Positions 51,817 to 60,851 of a stretch of DNA of 64,000 nucleotides are shown piece after piece (the first letter of the stretch is position 1; each line of letters starts with the position of its first letter). Source of the DNA: Streptomyces kaniharaensis (GTDB lineage: Bacteria > Actinomycetota > Actinomycetes > Streptomycetales > Streptomycetaceae); NCBI RefSeq assembly GCF_009569385.1, contig NZ_WBOF01000002.1:434001-498000 (forward strand), in the 5' to 3' direction. The position numbers were made by a program, and so were the translations under genes. The notes under the pieces were generated by a model, which was not told the origin of the DNA, searched no databases, and was given only the letters and a program-made list of their open reading frames with translations.

Positions 51817-51979
51817 ACCGAAGGCGAAGCATCCCACCCACCGTCTTCCCCAGCGCGATCGCCGGGGAACCGCCCCCACCCGCGACCCGGCGCACCGTCC
51901 CGTACCCCCTGCCCGCCGGGCTCACGGCCCTCATGGTCGAGCTCTGCCTCTCCTGAGACGGCCGCCTGGTCGGGCGACG

Positions 51980-52399
51980 TCAGGCCATGCCGGGGCCGGA
52001 CCGGAGCGGCAGCGCGCGCACCCGTCCCGCGGGCGAGGAGAGTGCGTCCCGCAGCTGCTGGTTCTCCAGGGTGAGCTGGTTGACGACCTGGACCAGGCCC
52101 TGGACGTCGGCCCGCAGTTCCTTAAGCTGCTCGGCGTCCCTCGCCCTCAGCTCTTTGAGCCTGACGATCTGCTTGCGCAGACGGGTCTCGCTGTCCGGGA
52201 CCAGCCCGCGCTCGCGGACCCGGTCGTAGAAGTGGTTCTTCAGGTCGAGGTGGCGCTGGGTGAGGGCGTTGCGGGGGACGCCCGCCTCCTGGGCGAGCGC
52301 GACGATGGTCAGCGCGCCGTTGGAGTGTTCGGGGGCGCCGGTGAGGATGCGCTCGATCGCGGCGACGATGCGGTCGCGCTCGTCGGACACCGGCGTCAC
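51980..52399 (-). CDS. DUF6262-type protein of the recombinase operon (TnpC-like)
   Basis: 139 aa from GTG 52399, overlapping the upstream recombinase stop. N-terminal helix-turn-helix-like region (NGALTIVALAQEAGVPRNAL) and a long coiled coil (ETRLRKQIVRLKELRARDAE; QLKELRADVQGLVQVVNQLT; LENQQLRDALSSP). It ends a four-gene coupled operon, like the small third gene in Tn554-type elements, where it promotes transposition (family analogy). Confidence 0.82.
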   Translation of the reverse strand: MTPVSDERDRIVAAIERILTGAPEHSNGALTIVALAQEAGVPRNALTQRHLDLKNHFYDRVRERGLVPDSETRLRKQIVRLKELRARDAEQLKELRADVQGLVQVVNQLTLENQQLRDALSSPAGRVRALPLRSGPGMA

Positions 52400-54504
52400 G
52401 GCCCCTCCTGGAGGATCTGGCGGTCGAAGTGGTGGCGGTCGGCGAGGGCGTCCAGACGTTCGGCGGTCGTGGTGAGGCGTTGGGCGAGCGGCACCGGCAG
52501 GTGGGCGGCCTTCCGGGCAAGGGCTCGGGCCCGGTCGCGCAGATGGTCGGCGTGGTGATCGGTGCGGGCGATGTTGGGGCAGCCGGCGACGCAGTGGTCG
52601 AGGGTGGGGGTGGCGGCGGCGCTGTCTCGGTGGCACAGGGCCTGGTCGCGTTTGTAGACGCACATCAGCAGGGTGTGGGGGTTGTCGTAGATCAGCAGGT
52701 CGTCGTTGGCGAGGTAGCGGCGGGCGGTGGTGGCGGTGATGACGGTGCCGGCGAACTCGGGGGCACGGGCGGCGGCCTGGATGGCGCGGCGCGCTGCCGG
52801 GCCGGAAATGCCGCCCCCATCTTCGAGGTGCTGGTGCAGGCCGGTGACAGTGTCGCCGACGGCACGAACGGTCTCGATGTCGAGGAGGACGTGGATGCCG
52901 TCGCGGGAGCGGGAGGCGTAGCCGGCGGAGATCGTGGTTCGCAGGTGGCCGTACTGGATGGCGAGGGCGACGAGGCCGCCGGGCCGGCGGGCGATGTGCC
53001 AGGCGAGGGTGCGGCGGAAGCGGGCGCTGGCGACCCTGCCGTGGGGGTCGGGCGGGATGGTCTCACGGGCGAGGCCGTGGCGGGCGGCTTCGGTGTTGGC
53101 CCAGGTGATGAAGTCCTCGATCCGCCGGACCATGGCTCCTGCGACGAGGGAGCCGGTTGCGGGACGGACGGTGGCGAAGTGGTGGGTGCGGCTGTCGAAG
53201 AGCAGGTGGCCGTCGGGGACCATGCGTTCCAGGACCCGGATGGCGTTGACGACGGGGGCGATGGCGACCCAGGGCAGGGCGCGCTCGGTGCCGCGCGAGA
53301 GGTGGTTGCCGTCCTCGTCGCGGGCGGTCTTGAACTCGCGGCCGCGGATGAGGTGGCGGCCCGGATTGCCGTCTGGTTCCGGCGGCGGGTTGGGGCAGCA
53401 GCCGGTGTGCAGGCCCAGCACCTCGCCGGGGCGCATGCCGGTGAGGTAGGCGATGACGATGAAGCAGGCCGTGCCGAGGTGGCGCATCAGGGTGGCGGCC
53501 TCGTCTAGGTTCACCGCTTCGCGCCACGGCTGTCCGTGGACGGTTCCCCTGATCGGAGTACGCAGGGGGCACGGTCCCGGCCTCAGCCGGGCCGCCCGGG
53601 TCAGCCCGCGCTTGGCGTAGAGGTTCACCTGGTCCATGGAGGCCCCGGTGAGCACGGCGATGTACTGGCGGGCGAGGACGATCCGGCCTCGGTAGCGGAT
53701 CACGGGAACGAGGGCGCCGGTGGCGTCGAGCCGGTGTGTGTAGGCGTCGAGGGCTGCGAGGCCGGTCTCGGTCGGCGTGGTGGCCTTGGCGACGACGGGG
53801 ACCTGCTGGTGTTCGGCCCAGGCGGCGAGGATGTCGTCGGCCAGGTCGTCGACCATGCGCATCGCCCACACCAGCAGGGGCCCCATCGTCGTCTCGGCGA
53901 TGGCCTCGGTGGCGTTCTCACCGCCTCTCGTGGTCGCGGCGGGAAGGTAGTCGTCCACGCCGTGCTCGTCCCAGGGCGGCCTTCCGATCCCGACCGGGCG
54001 GGCGGTGAGTTCGTCGAAGGCCCACAGCCGGGTCAGGGCCAGGAGGGCCTGGGCGACGGAGCTCCGGCTGCCACCGCGCTCGCGCAGGTGCGTGGCGTAG
54101 GCGTCGAGCACACCGGAATCGCAGTCGGCGAGGGTGTCGAGGCCGCGGCCCGTGAGCCACCGGGCCAGGTGCATCCACACGCGCACGGTCGTCGTGGTGC
54201 CGGCGACGCTGGTGCGCGAGCGCAGGGTCCGGGCACGCTCGCGTAGGAACGTCGGGCGGAGCTCTTTGTTGATCAGCGTCCACACCAGCAGCCGCAGCTC
54301 CGCCTGGAACGGCTCGGGGCAGTTGCGCCAGTGGATCGATGACGTCCCCGTGCTCGGGTTCTCGATCAGTGGTGCGAGGGACCAGACGTCGTCCGCGAAG
54401 CGGGAGTTCAGGTGCGCGTTGGCCCCGGCGGCGCGCTGCGGCGGGACGACCGGGCTGTGCGGCGCGGGAAGGAGGCGGCCCGAGGTGCTGGGTGCGGTGG
54501 TCAC
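52396..54504 (-). CDS. Tyrosine recombinase, third of three
   Basis: 702 aa from GTG 54504. N-terminal SAM-like core-binding region, catalytic domain about 330-545: Arg I in YLTGMRPGEVLGL (R358), motif II RFRRTLAWHI (R498; the usual His is Arg495), HLRTTISAGYAS with QYGH (H520) and the nucleophile Y529. The C-terminus carries a Cys/His cluster (CVYKRDQALCHRD; DHCVAGCPNIARTDHHADHL) that may bind zinc. Coupled to both neighbours by GTGA overlaps. Likely catalytically competent. Confidence 0.88.
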   Translation of the reverse strand: MTTAPSTSGRLLPAPHSPVVPPQRAAGANAHLNSRFADDVWSLAPLIENPSTGTSSIHWRNCPEPFQAELRLLVWTLINKELRPTFLRERARTLRSRTSVAGTTTTVRVWMHLARWLTGRGLDTLADCDSGVLDAYATHLRERGGSRSSVAQALLALTRLWAFDELTARPVGIGRPPWDEHGVDDYLPAATTRGGENATEAIAETTMGPLLVWAMRMVDDLADDILAAWAEHQQVPVVAKATTPTETGLAALDAYTHRLDATGALVPVIRYRGRIVLARQYIAVLTGASMDQVNLYAKRGLTRAARLRPGPCPLRTPIRGTVHGQPWREAVNLDEAATLMRHLGTACFIVIAYLTGMRPGEVLGLHTGCCPNPPPEPDGNPGRHLIRGREFKTARDEDGNHLSRGTERALPWVAIAPVVNAIRVLERMVPDGHLLFDSRTHHFATVRPATGSLVAGAMVRRIEDFITWANTEAARHGLARETIPPDPHGRVASARFRRTLAWHIARRPGGLVALAIQYGHLRTTISAGYASRSRDGIHVLLDIETVRAVGDTVTGLHQHLEDGGGISGPAARRAIQAAARAPEFAGTVITATTARRYLANDDLLIYDNPHTLLMCVYKRDQALCHRDSAAATPTLDHCVAGCPNIARTDHHADHLRDRARALARKAAHLPVPLAQRLTTTAERLDALADRHHFDRQILQEGP

Positions 54505-56252
54505 GTGTCGAGTTCTCCGGTCAGCAAGTGGCCGACGATCGCACGGTCCGCGTCCATCACGCGTTCCAGAGCCTGGGCCCACGGGCCGGAGCCGACCTTG
54601 GACTTGAGGTCGTCCAGGCGCGCGAAGGTATCGGACCAGGCGCCGTGCCACACCGCGGGGTCGAGGGCCGTGCGCAGGTTGTCCAAGGCGTGGTGCAGGT
54701 GGGCGAGCCGAGCGTGGTGTCCTGGGTGGACGCGGGCGTTGGTGCAGCCCAGGCACATCAGGAACGACGCCGCGCAGCTTCCGCTGGCGCCCGGGTAGGG
54801 GCTGTTGGTGTAGTCGTGGCAGTCGGCGGTCGCGGTTTCCAGGTCGCCGGGGTCGGCCTGGTCGCGGACTTCGGCCACGAGTACGGCCCGACGGGCACGC
54901 TCGGCGGCCTCCTCGGCGCCGGCCGCGATAACCGGTAGGGCGTCGTGCCTGACCTGCGGGTCGGTCAGTACGTAGGTGCTGTCGTGGGTGGCCTGGCTGT
55001 TCTGCCCGGGCTCGCGCCGGTACAAGGCGTTCACCGTCCGCCGGCCGCGCTGGAACGGTGATCCGTCCAGCCCTTCCCTGCGTGCCCACGCCATCGCGGC
55101 CCTGGTTTCGATGCCGAAGCGGAATGGCCCCAGCGGGGGTTCCCGGTCGAGGTCCGCCAGCCCCCGCACCGCGACACTCGTCCTCCATACGATGAGCAGC
55201 TTGTTGCCGGGAGCCAGCTCCTGGACGGCGGCTCTGGCGAACCGGGTAGCTTCGAGCGCCTCGGTGATCAGACGGCCCTTCGAGCCCGCGCCGTCGTCAG
55301 TGACGTTGCGCGTCTCGAACTGGCGGCCCGCCGGACGGCGCCGCTTCTCCAGCTCGATCCGGTAGGTCCGGGCGCCGTCCTCGCCCGGATCCGGCGAGGC
55401 CTGGGGCACCGCGAGGGAGCTGATCACGGCCAGGTTCCAGCCGAACTCCGCCAGCAGCAGCACCCCCAGCGCCGTCGCCTCGTGAAGGGACAGGAACAGC
55501 CTTTGCCAGGTCCGGTCCCCGCCCTGCCCGCCCAGCACTCGGACGTAGCGGTGCACGACACCGGCGGCCGCGATCCCCTTGGGCGCGTAGCGCGGGACGT
55601 CGCCGGTGCGGGCCAGACACTCCAGTGCCTCGCCCAGCAGCCAGTCGTCGCCGCCCTCGCGGAACTCGCCGTTGTGCCACCGCTGAAGATGGCGGGCGTT
55701 GTCGGCGATCCGCAGCCGCGCAGCCCGGAAGGTCCGGCGGGCGGCCAGCCGGACCTGGTCGAACTCCGCCGGGGCGTAGGACGCCACCGAACTCGCCGGC
55801 TTGCGGCTGCGGCGGGCGAGCGCCTCGCCGGCGGCACCGCTTTGCAGCCGCGCGTCCTGCCGCAGCAGCCTGGCCACGCTGACCACGTCCAGACGCCCCG
55901 CTCCCGTCGCCGGTCGGCTCATCACCCACTCGTTCCACACCGCCACCGTCACCTCGTCCAGGTCCGCCGGCGGGCGCTGCATGGTCGACAGGAAGTCGGC
56001 GAACCGGCGCACATACCGCCAGGCCGTTCTCCCCGTGGAGTGCGAGGCCCATGTCCGGGGTGTGCATGAGCCGGCGAACACGGCGGCCAGCGACCGCTGC
56101 ATCGCCGCCCCCACCGGCAGGAGGGAGAAGTCGTACACCACGATCCGCCCGGCGGTATTGGCGTGACGGACGACCAGCCCATCGTTGTCGAGCACGTCGG
56201 GCCGGTGGTGAACCGTCTCGGGGAGGGCGGCCCGGCGCCCGCGGCCGCTCAC
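54501..56252 (-). CDS. Recombinase-like protein, second of three, catalytically degenerate
   Basis: 583 aa from GTG 56252. Overall fold and position match the middle member of recombinase trios: integrase-like N-terminal helices (TGRTAWRYVRRFADFLSTMQ), then LLAEFGWNLAVISSLAVPQ where Arg I is expected but absent, and HDSTYVLTDPQVRHDAL where the Tyr lies. A C-terminal cluster CHDYTNSPYPGASGSC, then CLGCTNARVHPGHHARLAHL, resembles a zinc site. It probably assists DNA binding or synapsis rather than cleavage. Confidence 0.78.
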   Translation of the reverse strand: MSGRGRRAALPETVHHRPDVLDNDGLVVRHANTAGRIVVYDFSLLPVGAAMQRSLAAVFAGSCTPRTWASHSTGRTAWRYVRRFADFLSTMQRPPADLDEVTVAVWNEWVMSRPATGAGRLDVVSVARLLRQDARLQSGAAGEALARRSRKPASSVASYAPAEFDQVRLAARRTFRAARLRIADNARHLQRWHNGEFREGGDDWLLGEALECLARTGDVPRYAPKGIAAAGVVHRYVRVLGGQGGDRTWQRLFLSLHEATALGVLLLAEFGWNLAVISSLAVPQASPDPGEDGARTYRIELEKRRRPAGRQFETRNVTDDGAGSKGRLITEALEATRFARAAVQELAPGNKLLIVWRTSVAVRGLADLDREPPLGPFRFGIETRAAMAWARREGLDGSPFQRGRRTVNALYRREPGQNSQATHDSTYVLTDPQVRHDALPVIAAGAEEAAERARRAVLVAEVRDQADPGDLETATADCHDYTNSPYPGASGSCAASFLMCLGCTNARVHPGHHARLAHLHHALDNLRTALDPAVWHGAWSDTFARLDDLKSKVGSGPWAQALERVMDADRAIVGHLLTGELDT

Positions 56253-57814
56253 GCCGCCCCGCCGACGGCGGGCATCATCAGATCGTCGACGTCCTGGATA
56301 CCCTCGCTCTCCCGGGCCAGGCGCGCGAACACCCCGTCCAACGAGGCCAGCCCCGGCTCGCTGGCGTCCGGAGCCGCCGCCAGCAGGGCCCGCAGTTGCA
56401 GGTCGGCCACCGGCGCGAGGTAGAGGTCGCAGGTCGTCTCGCGGCTGGCGTGCCCCAGCAGATCCTGCACCATGCGCCAGGGGTCGCCGTACAGCAGCCG
56501 GAAGTCGCGCCGTTCCTCCGGAGTGAGGCCGAACCTGCGGTCCATGAGGTGGTTCAGCACGACCAGCATGAACAGCGCGAAACTGTTGCGGCACGCGTGC
56601 GCGGTCGCATACGGCGCGTACACCCGGTGCGGGTCCGGGAAAGGGCCGCCCGCCGGGGTGAGCACCTGGCGGCAACGGTCGTTGGCCGTGCGAAAGACGC
56701 CCTCCCAGGAGTCCACCGCGAGCGGCAGGCCGCGCTCGTTCAGCCACAGCCACAACGGCTCCAGACCGTGCGGGCCCTCGGTGTACAGCGCCATCCGGTC
56801 CGCGACCGTGAGATCCGTGAGCCTGCGCTCGCCCGCGGCACCGTTGTGGTCCAGCCATCGCACCGTCGGCCTCACCCCGCCCGCGACGTCCGTGACAACC
56901 CGAAGCCGCGGCAAGTCCTCGTAGCGGCCAGCCCGCTGAGCCCTGCGGACGGCCAGAGCGCGTGAGGAGTCCACGTACGTCTCGATCTCTCCGACGACAC
57001 CGGCCGCGACGTAGAAGGTCCGCGCCTTCTTCGAACGCGTCACCGCCGCCGCGATCCGCCCCACGCAGTACCGGCCGCCCTCCAACCGCAGCCGCGGCAC
57101 CTCGAACAGGAGGAGCGACCCGGCCTCGCTCCGCCGCATCCCCGACGAATACAGCAGATCGACGAAGGCGACGTTCCGGTCCTCCAACCGGCCGCACCAC
57201 CCGGGCAACGGGAGTCCGCCCCCACCCTGGCCACGCAGCCCGACCTCGACCCACCGGCGAAACGCCCTCGGGGTCAGCCAGTGAACGTTGCTGCGACGCG
57301 CATCCTTCGCCCTCGCCACCGGCGCCGACACCACGGCACCGTACGGCCCGAGCACCTGCCGGGTACCGACGGGACTTCTTGGGACGTGGCCCGCCCTGGC
57401 GGCCCACGCGTACAGGCCGACCAGGGCGGCCAGCTCACGGTTCCACTTCGACCCGCCGATGAGCCGGGGATTCTCCGCGGCGAACCGCCGCCAGTGCTCG
57501 AAGTCCTCAAGGTCCCGCTCTACCGCCTGCGTCCAGGCGAGGCCTCGCGCCCACAGGAAGGCAAGGAACAGGCAGATGTCCGTCGCGTAGTTGCGCTTGG
57601 TCTCCGGCGTATGACGGCGAAACGCCCCGCTCTGGACGTACAGACTCAACAGCCCATCCACCCGGTAGTCGGGTGCGACGAAGATCGGATCTCCCGGGCG
57701 AACACCTACACGTCTCTGGCGTTCCGCCAGGTCCTCCCAGCCCTCCAGCACGGCCTTCCCGACAACAGGCTGGACCTCTGCTTGCGGCACCCAGAAGACT
57801 CGCCACTCGGCCAA
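56249..57814 (-). CDS. Tyrosine recombinase, first of three
   Basis: 521 aa. Phage-integrase-type: core-binding helices about 65-150, catalytic domain with Arg I in YSSGMRRSEAGSL (R227/R228), HACRNSFALFM (H406, R409), LGHASRETTCDLY (H455, nucleophile Y465). All catalytic positions are present. First gene of the coupled four-gene operon. Its N-terminus is shared with the fragment at 44830-44977. Confidence 0.92.
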   Translation of the reverse strand: MAEWRVFWVPQAEVQPVVGKAVLEGWEDLAERQRRVGVRPGDPIFVAPDYRVDGLLSLYVQSGAFRRHTPETKRNYATDICLFLAFLWARGLAWTQAVERDLEDFEHWRRFAAENPRLIGGSKWNRELAALVGLYAWAARAGHVPRSPVGTRQVLGPYGAVVSAPVARAKDARRSNVHWLTPRAFRRWVEVGLRGQGGGGLPLPGWCGRLEDRNVAFVDLLYSSGMRRSEAGSLLLFEVPRLRLEGGRYCVGRIAAAVTRSKKARTFYVAAGVVGEIETYVDSSRALAVRRAQRAGRYEDLPRLRVVTDVAGGVRPTVRWLDHNGAAGERRLTDLTVADRMALYTEGPHGLEPLWLWLNERGLPLAVDSWEGVFRTANDRCRQVLTPAGGPFPDPHRVYAPYATAHACRNSFALFMLVVLNHLMDRRFGLTPEERRDFRLLYGDPWRMVQDLLGHASRETTCDLYLAPVADLQLRALLAAAPDASEPGLASLDGVFARLARESEGIQDVDDLMMPAVGGAA

Positions 57815-57824
57815 CGCAACTCCC

Positions 57825-57871
57825 GTGGATCAGCTTCAACACGCTCATCCAACAGGGAATAGATGATCCAC
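57825..57871. promoter_or_regulatory. Inverted repeat upstream of the recombinase operon
   Basis: GTGGATCA (57825-57832) and TGATCCAC (57864-57871), 31-bp spacing, beginning 11 bp upstream of the first recombinase start. Candidate operator or recombination-core arm; not proven. Confidence 0.4.
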
Positions 57872-57954
57872 TCCTGGGTGAGGGGTGGGCCCCAGATGAC
57901 CCGCGCGCACCACGGCCCTGGGTGAGCGGGCGCCAGGCGGTGACGATGCCGGCC

Positions 57955-58490
57955 AGGAGCCAGCGGCGCACAATGCTGGAAGACCTCGACCTGGAGCGGC
58001 CGCGGCTTCGAGTGCCGCCAGCCTGGGACTCAGCAAGCGAGGCGTACGCGTGGACGCGGGAGCACCGGCTGGAGGGCGTGATCGCCAAGCGCGCGGACTC
58101 CCTGTACCGACCGGGCACGCGCTCCCGGGACTGGATCAAGATCAAGCACCTGCGAGTGCAGACGTCGTGATCGGCGGCTGGCTGCCCGGCGGCCCCCGCA
58201 ACGCAACGGTGCGGGCCGTCCTGGTGGGCGTGCCCGCCGAAGGCGGCCGTCTGCTCTTCGTCGGCTCGGTCGGCAGCGGCTTCGCCGGACCGGAGCGGCG
58301 CGCCCTGGCGGCCGCGCTGCGCCGCATCGCCTCACCGGTGTCGCCCTTCACCGCTGGTGTCGGGCTGGGGCTGCCACGCGGCACCGAGGTCCGATTCACC
58401 CGCCCCGAGCTGCATGCCGAGGTCGAATTCCTGGAGCTCACCGACGCCGGCCGGCTCCGGCAACCCGTGTGGCGGGGGCTGCGTGGCTGA
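57955..58490 (+). pseudogene. ATP-dependent DNA ligase fragment, frameshifted
   Basis: First frame: RRTMLEDLDLERPRLRVPPA, REHRLEGVIAKRADSLYRPG, TRSRDWIKIKHLR (ligase motifs IV-V, with the IKxK lysines). After a shift near 58165 it continues DVVIGGWLPGGPRNATVRAV, LLFVGSVGSGFAGPERRALA, ELHAEVEFLELTDAGRLRQP and VWRGLRG, the OB-fold end (LigD/LigC-type). The adenylation lysine region is missing. It lies next to the outer edge of the recombinase operon. Confidence 0.8.
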
Positions 58491-58845
58491 TCACAACTAG
58501 CTCAAAACGCGGCCACTGTGGATGAGTTCTCTACAAACAATCGCCCATATGCGGTGACTCTACGCAACCCGGGAATCCACACGGTCGACGGACGGTAACA
58601 ACAGCCGCCAGGAGTTGAGTGCGCTGGCACTGCAGGGGCAGTACCCAAGTAGATGATTGCGCCGACCCCGCATCAAGGCGCATTGCGGAGTTAGGAAGCC
58701 AACGAGAAGACACATTGCCTATTGGCCATATACGTTCTTTCGTGAGCAGCATTCAATATTGCGATGCTACTGACTTCGGCTCGCCAGGATGAACTGTCCT
58801 GAATTTGTTTATCGGCCTGCCCTGGAAGGCTTCGTCACGGAGGGT
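58491..58845. other. 355-bp intergenic region with an IS630-like terminal motif
   Basis: Unusually AT-richer than neighbours. At 58768-58793 CTACTGACTTCGGCTCGCCA then GGATGA resembles the terminal motif at 14053-14072 and 12733-12750. No transposase remains. No gene seen. Confidence 0.45.
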
Positions 58846-59238
58846 TCAGCGACGCGGCGCTTCGCGGAGCAGGTCCCGCATCTGGGTCAGCAGCTCGAGT
58901 TCGGTCGGCGGTTCGTCCAGGACGGGGAGACCGGCCTTGCGGCGGCGGCGATCGGCGACGGCGTTGAGCGGTGCGACGACGAAAAAGTACAGCGCGGTGG
59001 CGATCAAGACGAACGAGATCAGTGCGTTGATGAACGCGCCGTAGCGGAAGACACTTCCGTTGACCGTGAAGGTGAGCGCCGAGAAGTCCTGCTTGCCGAA
59101 GATGGCCGCGATCAAGGGGGTCAGCAGGTCACTTACCAGGCTGTTCATCACGGCGACGAACGCGGCGCCCATGACGAAGGCGACGGCCAGGTCGATCACG
59201 TTCCCGCGCATGATGAACTTCTTGAACCCGTGCAGCAC
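58846..59238 (-). CDS. mscL: Large-conductance mechanosensitive channel
   Basis: 130 aa from GTG 59238. MscL hallmarks: HGFKKFIMRGNVIDLAVAFV (N-terminal amphipathic helix and TM1), MGAAFVAVMNSLVSDLLTPL, FRYGAFINALISFVLIATAL (TM2), then the cytoplasmic helix ELELLTQMRDLLREAPRR. Near-normal family length. A homopentameric emergency valve releasing solutes during hypo-osmotic shock. Confidence 0.95.
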   Translation of the reverse strand: MLHGFKKFIMRGNVIDLAVAFVMGAAFVAVMNSLVSDLLTPLIAAIFGKQDFSALTFTVNGSVFRYGAFINALISFVLIATALYFFVVAPLNAVADRRRRKAGLPVLDEPPTELELLTQMRDLLREAPRR

Positions 59239-59698
59239 CCGCAGCCTCCTCGAAGCCGTACCTTCTCCGAGTCTGTGGCGCCGGGCAGGCTCCTGCACGG
59301 CAGGCGGGCCGCCCGGGTGGCGGGGCGCTCTATCGGCCGGCATGGGGCGGACATTCGTCGCTCGTGATGGGTCGATGCGCAGTGCGGCGGCGCGCCTGTG
59401 GCGCTCACGGGTTCGCGGCGGTGGTGAGGTGTGCGAAGACGGGCGCTCCTCGTCGTCCTGCGCGAGTGGCTCGATAAGTTCTGTGGGCAGGCCGGGCCAG
59501 CTCACGCAAACCGCCGGAGCACTGCCTCCTCGGCCGCCGCGCAGGCGGCGAACCAGTCGGGCGACGGTTCGGCGGCCGCCTCGTGCCGCCGTGTCGTTCG
59601 AGGCCGGCACTTTCCAGAGGTCCGCGCATTCCGCACCCATGTCCAGACCGGACGGGGCCATTGTGACGTCATGTTGGACCTGGCCGAGAAGCAGTAAG

Positions 59699-60085
59699 TC
59701 AGCGGGCGTCATCCGAGTCGTCGTCAGGTTGACGACCTGCGGTTTCGTCTGGGTCAGGCGCTGGCGTGAGTTGCATCGGATGCAATTCGGCCCGGACGCG
59801 GACGACGCACGGATGGTGCCGGTAGCGGCCGAACTCGGGCCGGACCTCGTCCACGAGGATCGCCTGACCACGATGTCGGGCTCGACCGGCAGGTAGCGGA
59901 TCGGCAGGCTGCCGGGCAGGCCCCCGACGGTGCCGGGGAGCTCGGCCAGGCCGTCGTGCGCCAGCCGGAGGAGCGGCGCGAGTTCCGCTCGCAGAGCGGG
60001 CGTGAGCGGGAGGCTGATGCCGACCGGGCGGAGCCGCGCGCCGGTGTCGGGCTGAGCCAGGACGGCGGCCTGCTGGCGAGTGGTC
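59699..60085 (-). pseudogene. DNA-ligase-like OB-fold fragment, frameshifted
   Basis: Upstream frame: AVLAQPDTGARLRPVGISLP, LTPALRAELAPLLRLAHDGL, GSLPIRYLPVEPDIVV. After a shift near 59860: ILVDEVRPEFGRYRHHPCVV, RVRAELHPMQLTPA and stop at 59699. It resembles the C-terminal half of streptomycete ATP-dependent ligase-like proteins. Opposite orientation to the ligase fragment at 58 kb. Confidence 0.55.
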
Positions 60086-60226
60086 GTCCATCATGCCGGG
60101 CACAACGAGCTGGTCAGGCTCCGGTGACGGTATCGAAGAAGCTGGCCAGGTGGTCGGCCCAACCGGTCGGCAGCCAGGGGCTGACGGCGAATACCCGAGC
60201 GCGCCCAGCCCTGTACGGTCGACGGG

Positions 60227-60799
60227 ATGACCTCCAACGACCGCCCCACCCCGGACGGAGCCTTCCCCGGCCTGGCCGACACGCTCCCCCAGAACGCCAC
60301 CATCGAGGACCTCGTCGAATACGCCCTCGACGCCCCAGTGCGCACCGGTGCACCGGCCGCCAGCCGGGACCTGGCCGCCGAGCTCTCGCGCCGCGGCAAC
60401 GACGCGCTCTGGGAGGCAGCACTGCTCCTCCTGGGTCTCCTGGCGACCAGGCCGGTCTACGGGCTCGGGGAGCACCAGGGCGTCGAGCGCCTGCGGCAGG
60501 TGGCGCGGACGGCGGATTCGGTGACGTCCCAGGTGCTCTCCACGATGGCGGTCCACCGCACCGAGGGCGTTGCCGCCGCCCGGGAAACCTGGCAGCGAGC
60601 CCCCGCGGTGGCCCGCGAACCCGCCCTGACACAGCTGCTGATCTCGGCCGCCTGCGTGACTGGCTCACACGAAGGACGGCTCGGCCCGCGCCGGCCGTCG
60701 CCACGCCACCGTCCGCCCTCCCGGCGCCCCGTCACCGGCGCCCGTCGGAGCCCGTGGGGCCGCCGCTTCCAGCTGCACCCCGACCAACCGACGAAATGA
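60227..60799 (+). CDS. Hypothetical helical protein, possibly C-terminally frameshifted
   Basis: 190 aa from ATG 60227. Helical core ATIEDLVEYALDAPVRTGAP, LAAELSRRGNDALWEAALLL, GVERLRQVARTADSVTSQVL. After about residue 145 the frame becomes Arg/Pro-rich, while another frame at 60655-60700 reads LRDWLTRRTARPAPAV, which is more protein-like. So the natural C-terminus may be in the other frame. Family not recognised. Confidence 0.55.
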   Translation: MTSNDRPTPDGAFPGLADTLPQNATIEDLVEYALDAPVRTGAPAASRDLAAELSRRGNDALWEAALLLLGLLATRPVYGLGEHQGVERLRQVARTADSVTSQVLSTMAVHRTEGVAAARETWQRAPAVAREPALTQLLISAACVTGSHEGRLGPRRPSPRHRPPSRRPVTGARRSPWGRRFQLHPDQPTK

Positions 60800-60851
60800 G
60801 CTGGTCCCACCTGACTGTTGCTGTCGGTGGGCGTGTGCAGAATTTCCGACC

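Noticed and set aside
54501..57407. 968-codon reading for the second recombinase
   Set aside because: The first 385 codons are a shadow of the first recombinase; the GTG at 56252 with GTGA overlap is the natural start.
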